Part shown: in pieces, positions 58,119-64,000 of the stretch
How positions within the stretch are numbered: the stretch's first letter is position 1
Layout of the letters: the number at the start of each line of letters is the position of its first letter
The notes under the pieces: generated by a model
What the model saw: only the letters and a program-made list of their open reading frames with translations
Database searches by the model: none
What the model was told of the DNA's origin: nothing
Assembly: GCA_947172415.1 (NCBI GenBank)
Contig: OX359191.1
Coordinates: 5,890,001 to 5,954,000 of the forward strand
Length of the DNA: 64,000 nt
Origin: Chondrosia reniformis
Taxonomy: Eukaryota; Porifera; Demospongiae; Chondrillida; Chondrillidae
Direction of reading: 5' to 3'
Position numbers and translations under genes: made by a program

Positions 58119-58875
58119 ATATATACCTGAAATTTGATCCTGTGACAGTGCCAATTACAAATTTAAAGAGACCCAAGTGACCCCTAGGATAATCTGATTC
58201 AGTATTTTAAATTGTACGTATAGTTACAGACTTTGAAATTGTTCGTGAAATAAATTAAAGGCCTCGGCCTTTATGTCCCTGTGTGCAAGTTACTAAATCA
58301 CGTCTAACCCTGTTGTTTATGTGAATGCATGCAAGCAACCAATGGTACTCCTAGCTCACACTCAAGGCAACTCAAATCTGCGGTGATTATTGGCTGAGAC
58401 CCCCTGCATGAGACTGGAATTTTTGCTGATAATGGCATGCAGATGCATCATCTTCTTTCTATACTAAGGTGTGAAAAGGTAATTGGAAGGCCATGTGTTT
58501 AACCTTATATGATCTGTAGACTACTACTCTGTATGCAGCAGTTGAGAGTTTCAGTGTGGCTAAAGTCTTGTAGCGTTTAATATACCTGATTGTGATTATT
58601 TTGGGAGTCACTTGCATCCGTGTATAAATTTGTAACTTGCACTGTGTAGTACTTATATATATATATATCTCTTCAGTCTATACTAAGGTGTGAAAAGGTA
58701 ATTGGTAGGCCATGTCTTCTACCTTGCAATTGGATGATCTGTATCAACTACTTCTCTCTATGCAGTAGTTGAGAATTTCAAAGTCTACAACTATACGTAC
58801 TGAATCAGATTATCCTAGGGGTCACTTGGGTCTCTTTAAATTTGTAATTGGCACTGTCACAGGATCAAATTTCAG
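58119..58875. repeat. Large composite inverted-repeat element
   Basis: The phrase caaatttaaagagacccaag with cctaggataatctgattcag (58150-58200) recurs inverted at about 58803-58850 (ctgaatcagattatcctagg, cttgggtctctttaaatttg). The interior includes ctatactaaggtgtgaaaag, seen twice in direct orientation (58459, 58678). Related sequence recurs at 60576-60850 and, inverted, at 61800-61925. Confidence 0.75.
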
Positions 58876-59080
58876 GTTTCATATTGCATGAAACCTATCT
58901 TGAACAGCCAGGTTTCAAAGGGTGCTCAAGTGTGTGCTAATAGATTAATTTCATAGGTTTCAAATTTTAACAGCCCCCTTTCTGGTTTTATACATATTTT
59001 CATACCTTTTGAAACCTGGCTGTTCAAAGAGTTTCAAATAGGTTTCATGCCTTCTGAAACCTGAAATTGGATCCTGTGTG
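58858..59080. repeat. Foldback element (GGTTTCA-rich)
   Basis: cacaggatcaaatttcaggt ... ctatcttgaacagccaggtt is inverted in aacctggctgttcaaagagt ... acctgaaattggatcctgtg, arms of about 70 bases. Confidence 0.85.
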
Positions 59081-59575
59081 TGTAGCTAGTACTTGATTGT
59101 AATTTTAACATTTAATAGTCACTTGGATCGCATAAATTTGTAACTTGTACTGTGTAGTACTTGATTGTAATTTTATTATTATTATATATTCTAAAGATAT
59201 GGTCTTTGGAGCTCATACTATAGCTAAAGTTGTTAATAGTCTCCTGTCATTGTCAAAAGTGTAGGAATTCAAGACGTAAATCTAACAATTGTTAGATTTT
59301 ATTTTGCTATATTGAGAAAATATATATCTTTATTATGATAATCTTATGCTAGTCTTGTAATCATCAAGCTGTATATGTTTATATAGCAAGCAAGGGAGAT
59401 GAAATGTGCAATGGCACTATATTACTCCCAGTTCATTTATTGCTTCATTTTTAAGAATGGAATGTATTATGTCAAGTCAAATTCTGATAATATTTATTAA
59501 ATGCCAAATATAATGAGTCAGTGGATACTCTAGGGTCTACTTTTGTTCTATTTCAGCCTTGCTATTGCTTCTTTC

Positions 59576-60028
59576 TTAGTAGGAAGTCTTGTACATAACA
59601 TAAATGTATTTTCCCCCGGCACCTTCATTGGTATCTTGATTAATTCTTATCCAGGAGCTGTCCGGCGGGTAAGTATGCCTTGTATCTCCAACAATAACTG
59701 CAACCTCTTTAAGTGGGGGGCGTGCCGTATTACTGGTAGTATAGGCGTACACATATTTACCCGAAGCTCCCTGATTTAAGTCTTGATCTATTCTATCAAA
59801 ACCTGATTGGAATGGAAAGTCCTTTGAACTCCCTCCCTCTAAATCCAATCCTGTTAGGGCTTCACACAGTATGTCTGTTGTATGGTAAGCCAGATAGATG
59901 TACTTGCCTCCAGCACCCTGATTAAGGTCCACATTAATACGTACAAAGCCAGGAGGGACATCAGGATTAGGAGAGTCTGATGCAAGCGCTATAATCTTAG
60001 AAATATATGTTGTAGCTACACCTTCCAT
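59576..60028 (-). CDS. Single-domain MABP-like beta-prism protein with three internal repeats
   Basis: 150 residues in one exon, ATG at 60028. Three repeats of about 50 residues end in the same phrase: R-I-N-V-D-L-N-Q-G-A-G-G-K-Y-I-Y, R-I-D-Q-D-L-N-Q-G-A-S-G-K-Y-V-Y and R-I-N-Q-D-T-N-E-G-A-G-G-K-Y-I-Y. Each is preceded by a P-x-F/W segment. The motif D-L-N-x-G-A-G-G-K-Y-I-Y is characteristic, as I recall, of the MABP domain, a three-fold beta-prism found in MVB12 and DENN proteins and thought to bind acidic membranes. Here it forms the whole protein, with no signal peptide or transmembrane segment. A TATATAAAAG box lies about 85-95 bases upstream. It sits among repeats, so its expression needs proof. 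Alternative: a beta-prism lectin-like protein. Confidence 0.7.
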   Translation of the reverse strand: MEGVATTYISKIIALASDSPNPDVPPGFVRINVDLNQGAGGKYIYLAYHTTDILCEALTGLDLEGGSSKDFPFQSGFDRIDQDLNQGASGKYVYAYTTSNTARPPLKEVAVIVGDTRHTYPPDSSWIRINQDTNEGAGGKYIYVMYKTSY

Positions 60029-60110
60029 CTTCTGATATCTTGGAAATATCTGGAAAGAATTCTTAAAGCTTCCTGTATATAGATTTGACTAGAATGAGCT
60101 GGTGGTCTCC

Positions 60111-60120
60111 CTTTTATATA
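60111..60120 (-). promoter_or_regulatory. TATA box of the MABP-like gene
   Basis: The reverse strand reads TATATAAAAG, 83-92 bases upstream of the ATG at 60028. That spacing fits a short 5' UTR. Confidence 0.55.
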
Positions 60121-60220
60121 GCCAATCAAGATTATTCAGGGGCTGCTGCAGGCTATATTGTTTTCATTTACCGATTACGTTGTACGGCTTCATGTTACGG
60201 AAAGATATATATATATATAT

Positions 60221-60556
60221 AACAATTACAGTCTCATGTAGGGGGTCTCAGCCAATAATCACCACGGATTTGACTTGCCTTCAGTGTGAGGTAGGAGTAC
60301 TGTTGGTTGCTTGGATACATTCACCAGAAATAACAGGGTTAGAGACAATTGGGTAACTTGCACACAGGGACATAAAGGCTGGGGCCTTTAATTTATTTCA
60401 TAATGAGCCTTGTGTGCAAGTTACCCAATTGTCTCTAACCCTGTTATTTCTGGTGAATGTATCCAAGCAACCAACAGTACTCCTACCTCACACTGAAGGC
60501 AAGTCAAATCCGTGGTGATTATTGGCTGAGACCCCCTACATGAGACTGTAATTGTT
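60221..60556. repeat. Foldback element, arms about 140 bp
   Basis: aacaattacagtctcatgta ... gggtaacttgcacacaggga is inverted in ttgtgtgcaagttacccaat ... tacatgagactgtaattgtt. The right arm continues into the same sequence as the 58437 element. Confidence 0.9.
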
Positions 60557-60949
60557 GCTGATAATGGCATGCAGATGCATCATCTTGAGTCTATACTAAG
60601 GTGTGAAAAGGTAATTGGAAGGCCATGTGTTTAACCTTATATGATCTGTAGAGACTAGCTACTACTCTGTATGCAGAAGTTGAGAATTTCAGTGTGGTAA
60701 AGTCTTGTAGCGTTTAATTATATACCTGATTGTGATTATTTTGGGAGTCATTTGCATCTGTATTATATTATCTACCTCAGTGTGATTATTTTGGGAGTCA
60801 CTTGCATCCGTGTATAAATTTGTAACTTGCACTGTGTAGTACTTGATTGTATTTAAATATGCATAATATATATGTATATATATCGAATTTCTTTTATTTC
60901 TCTACATCATCAATATATATAGCAACACTTTTGGCTTAAACTTAGCATG

Positions 60950-61320
60950 AACGTATACAAATACGTTTTATCTAACCTTCGCTACAACTCGCTTATTCGG
61001 TAGCTCCTTCTCGTAGGAGAGCGTCGACTTGTCATAGCCGTTCTCGAAAGGATGATCTTTAGCAACGAGTCGGTGACGTTTTGGCAACGTCACATGATTC
61101 AGAAATGTGTGTACGGAGCGACATACGAAGGTGTTGGTGACGCATTAGAAAAACATCACAATACATCACCAGCTTGCGCAATCGTAACTTTGAATTCTTC
61201 ATTATATCTTGATTATTTTGCTCATTTAATTAAGCAAAACTTCGCCAGACGTTTCTTATACACATGTACCATGATATATGTTGATTTCACAGTTATCTGA
61301 CAAATTGAAATTTTTTATCA
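60950..61320. other. Block of unusual composition with a weak 82-codon frame
   Basis: GC- and CpG-richer than its flanks (cgcttattcggtagctcctt, gagcgtcgacttgtcatagc). A forward frame at 61052-61300 has no family resemblance. Possibly an old exon or element fragment. Confidence 0.25.
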
Positions 61321-61599
61321 ATATAACACATTGTTTGCATATAAATTTCCCATAGGTTTTCTATAGTCCTATGGCCTTTTATATGCAGACTTTGTCCTCT
61401 GTTTTCTAACAAACGGAGGCCTAAATTAAAAATCCCTTAATTTAAAATGAGTTTTATACCCTAAACTTTATGATGGTATGCCCATTTTGTTTCTAGGTCC
61501 TTTCTTGGAGCCATATGAATTATTTAATTAATTATATTATTTATTTATTTATTTATATTAGATTACCTTAGTATATTGTAACTTGCACTGTATATATAG

Positions 61600-61925
61600 T
61601 TACAAATATATGAGAGCCAACTGACTATACAATATTAAAATTACAATCAAGTACTAGCTACACAGTGCCAGTTACAAATTTAAGAGGGCCAAGTGAATAT
61701 ACAATATTAAAATTACAATCAAGTACTAGCTACACAGTTCCAGTTACAAATTTAAAGAGATCCAAGTGACCCCTATAGGATAATCAGTATTTTAAATAGT
61801 ATACGTATAGTTGCAGACTTTCAAATCCTCAACTACTGCATAGAGAGTAGTAGTTGATACAGATCATCCAATTGCAAGGTAGAAGACATGGCCTACCAAT
61901 TACCTTTTCACACCTTAGTATATAG
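61600..61925. repeat. Dispersed repeat copy related to the 58-kb and 60-kb elements
   Basis: attaaaattacaatcaagta occurs twice (61636, 61709), each followed by ctagctacacagt and cagttacaaattta. The end (cctaccaattaccttttcac, ccttagtatatagact) is the inverse of sequence at 58676-58715. Confidence 0.7.
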
Positions 61926-61927
61926 AC

Positions 61928-62043
61928 TGTACTGTGTCATTGTGAGGTGGTTCTCTGGTAGTGAGACTCTTGGCTGCAGCTGTCAAGGAAATCTGTAGTG
62001 TTAGCAAGAGAGTAACAGTTATCCACTTTGTTATCCTAGGCAT
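61928..62043 (-). pseudogene. 5' fragment of the secreted Cys-rich gene (signal peptide only)
   Basis: ATG at 62043, then the signal peptide M-P-R-I-T-K-W-I-T-V and K-S-L-T-T-R-E-P-P-H-N-D-T-V-Q in frame. It is cut at 61928 where the dispersed repeat begins. Shared upstream sequence extends to about 62130. Confidence 0.8.
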
Positions 62044-62700
62044 TGCTGCAGGCTAGGTGTATAACAGTCATCAGGAAAACAAAGGTAACTAATTGTATGG
62101 ATATACCACTTGCGGTTTTAAAGGATTTTTTACTGAAATTGTGCATTACTAAAATAAACGTATGTATTATATGTTATTAACTTAATGAAAAATAAGCTGT
62201 CTTTATAAATAAAACTTGTATATATGAATCCTCATCAATTGGAAGACTTACAGATGAACAATATTAGAATTACCAGCAGTGCATAAACATACGTAGCTAT
62301 CAAATGTCTAAAGTCTCATAATATAGTATTATACACATAAAGGTACAATGATAATAATAATAATATACGTATATAAAGTGGTGAATCAACTATGTGTTCT
62401 TCTATATATATTATATATATTATATCATAATGGTCAGGTTTCAATCTATATAGGGATTCAAGGATGAGGGAACATAGACTCAGACCTGTTATATATAATC
62501 ACAAGGATGCATATGCATGATTGGACGTCAGTCTAGATGGTATATATTAAGAGGGACAATAGTCAGAGCTGATGTGGTTTAGATGTCTACCCTGAAACCT
62601 AAATAGAAAACCAAAGAAACAGTATAGCTTATGCATAGCTAAGTATGTACTTACGTACAATTACTCATACTAAGACATATCTCCTGCCTTCAATCAAAGA

Positions 62701-62739
62701 CAAGAGAGTAACAGTTATCCACTTTGTTATCCTAGGCAT
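62701..62739 (-). pseudogene. Minimal 5' fragment of the secreted Cys-rich gene
   Basis: The reverse strand from the ATG at 62739 encodes only M-P-R-I-T-K-W-I-T-V-T-L-L before homology stops. Upstream homology (ggctaggtgtataacagtca) continues to about 62815. Confidence 0.7.
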
Positions 62740-63128
62740 TGCTGTAGGCTAGGTGTATAACAGTCAGCAGGAAAACAAAGGTAACTAATTGTATGGATAT
62801 ACCATTTGCAGTTTTAAAAGAAATTACCAGCAGTGCATAAACATAGCTATCAAATGTCCAAAGTCTCATAATAGTAATATACATACTACATGCAGCATAC
62901 TGTACACAGTTCTGTATAGTAGCCTTGGGTGCATAATTATATCCATGTGCATTCACTTTGTTGCTTTTCCAGATGTTCCAGTCACAGTTTCAAGCACTGC
63001 TATCCCTACTACTGTATGACTTCATTTTTAAATGTATTTACATATAAGTGTGATACATACATGATTTTAACTGACAACCTCTCGGTTGAGTGAATATATG
63101 ATGAGAACAATTAAATTATACAGAGAGA

Positions 63129-63531
63129 CTAGATTTCAAAGTCATCTGATCCAAAAAATGGGCTCAGATATCTTGACTTGTGATAAACTGCACATGGACA
63201 GTTGGTAGACTGAGTGTACATGTTGGATGAACTCTCTTTATAGCCAATAGCATACGTCCACACATGTTCTCTGTTATTATGAGGGCCGGACGTGATTGAG
63301 ATACCATCTGCATAGGGATCATTGATGCCTCGTGTATTGTAACGAAATGCATGTCCAAAGTATAGGAACAGTGAATATCCCACTGCCTTACCACAAACCC
63401 TGCTATGCTTAATTCCATAGGTAGGCAGAATAAACCGGAAGTCTGGTAGTGAGACTCTTGGCTGCAGCTGTTGAGGAAATCTGTAGTGTTAGCAAGAGAG
63501 TAGCAGCTATCCACTTTGTTATCCTAGGCAT
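63129..63531 (-). pseudogene. Internally deleted copy of the secreted Cys-rich gene
   Basis: The signal peptide starts at the ATG at 63531 and reads to L-T-T-R, then an early stop in the deleted junction. Downstream, another frame (from about 63383) keeps Y-N-T-R-G-I-N-D-P, D-G-I-S-I-T-S-G-P and H-V-W-T-Y-A-I-G, ending G-S-D-D-F. The deletion junction (aattccataggtaggcag joined near gtctggtagtgagactc) matches that of the copy at 55560-55924. Confidence 0.8.
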
Positions 63532-63599
63532 TGTTGTAGGCTAGGTGTATAGCAGTCATCAGGAAAACAAAGTAATTACCCAGCTACCCACTTTGTTAT

Positions 63600-64000
63600 C
63601 ATTGTGAAGTTGTATAAAACTTCTATTATATGAATCCTCATCATTTTGAAGACTTACAGATGAACAGCATAAAGTGAAGAATTACCAGCAGTGCATAAAC
63701 ATAGCTATCAAATGTCCAAAGTCTCATAATAATATTATAACATGGTGAATCAGCTATGCAGAATACATATATACTGTAGCCTTGCAATTGAGTGCATAAT
63801 TATATTCACAAATGGCCACTTTGTTGCTTTTTCCAGATGTTCCAGTTACTGCTATCCCTAATACAACTTCATTTTTATATATTTTTATATATTTACATAT
63901 ACGTATGATACATGATTTTAACCGACAAAACTCTCGGTAGAGTGAAAATACAAGAGAATAACAGACAGATTAGATTCCAAAGTCATCTGATGAAAAAGAT
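63600..64000. repeat. Further copy of the upstream region of the secreted-gene array, running off the window
   Basis: Phrases gaattaccagcagtgcataa, catagctatcaaatgtccaa, gatgttccagttactg and agattccaaagtcatctgat repeat those at 55220-55590, 56150-56370, 62270-62340 and 62820-63150. The array therefore continues beyond 64000. Confidence 0.8.

Noticed and set aside
61052-61300. 82-codon forward frame
   Set aside because: No family resemblance and no splice or promoter support; noted only as a compositional block.

Overview
This is a eukaryotic (animal) window. It has multi-exon genes with GT-AG introns, metazoan signalling domains (TRAF/RING-MATH, class II PI3-kinase, PTB, FERM, RasGEF), AT-rich introns and many small inverted-repeat elements. 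The abundance of TACGTA/ACGTAC words in non-coding DNA, the compact introns and the large set of intronless TRAF-like genes suggest a demosponge such as Amphimedon queenslandica. That organism call is an inference, not a database match.

Layout. Positions 1-8160 hold four intronless TRAF-like RING/zinc-finger/MATH genes: two forward (the first cut by the window edge) and two reverse (the second with a frameshift in its MATH domain). From 20728 back to 9682 runs a reverse-strand class II PI3-kinase gene (PIK3C2 type). It has a disordered N-terminus, C2 and helical PIK-domain exons, but no kinase exons in the window. An intronless TRAF gene of a second subfamily (14026-15243) lies inside one of its introns on the opposite strand. 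Head-to-head with it, 608 bp away, starts a forward gene of 31 exons (21337-43278). I could reconstruct it with all splice phases matching: 2199 residues ordered PTB, ankyrin repeats, disordered region, ARM/HEAT-like solenoid, REM (RasGEF_N), talin-like FERM, CDC25-type RasGEF. A further intronless TRAF gene (36616-37872) of the second subfamily is nested in one of its introns.

Positions 44518-45870 hold an intronless WD40 gene resembling WDR25. Positions 46589-50428 hold an 8-exon gene for a pyruvate dehydrogenase E3-binding-protein (PDHX) homologue that appears to lack the lipoyl domain.

The right-hand part (51-64 kb) is repeat-rich. It holds some possible exons on the reverse strand, a secreted Cys-rich protein gene (53828-55006) followed by at least four broken copies of its 5' end, a small 4-exon candidate gene (56780-57564), a single-exon three-repeat beta-prism (MABP-like) gene with a TATA box (59576-60028), and many foldback or MITE-like elements.

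How it fits together: TRAF-like proteins, a PI3-kinase and a Ras exchange factor are all membrane-proximal signalling proteins. The PI3K/RasGEF pair shares one intergenic promoter region, and the second TRAF subfamily sits in introns of both. No rRNA, tRNA, CRISPR array or bacterial-type feature was recognised.
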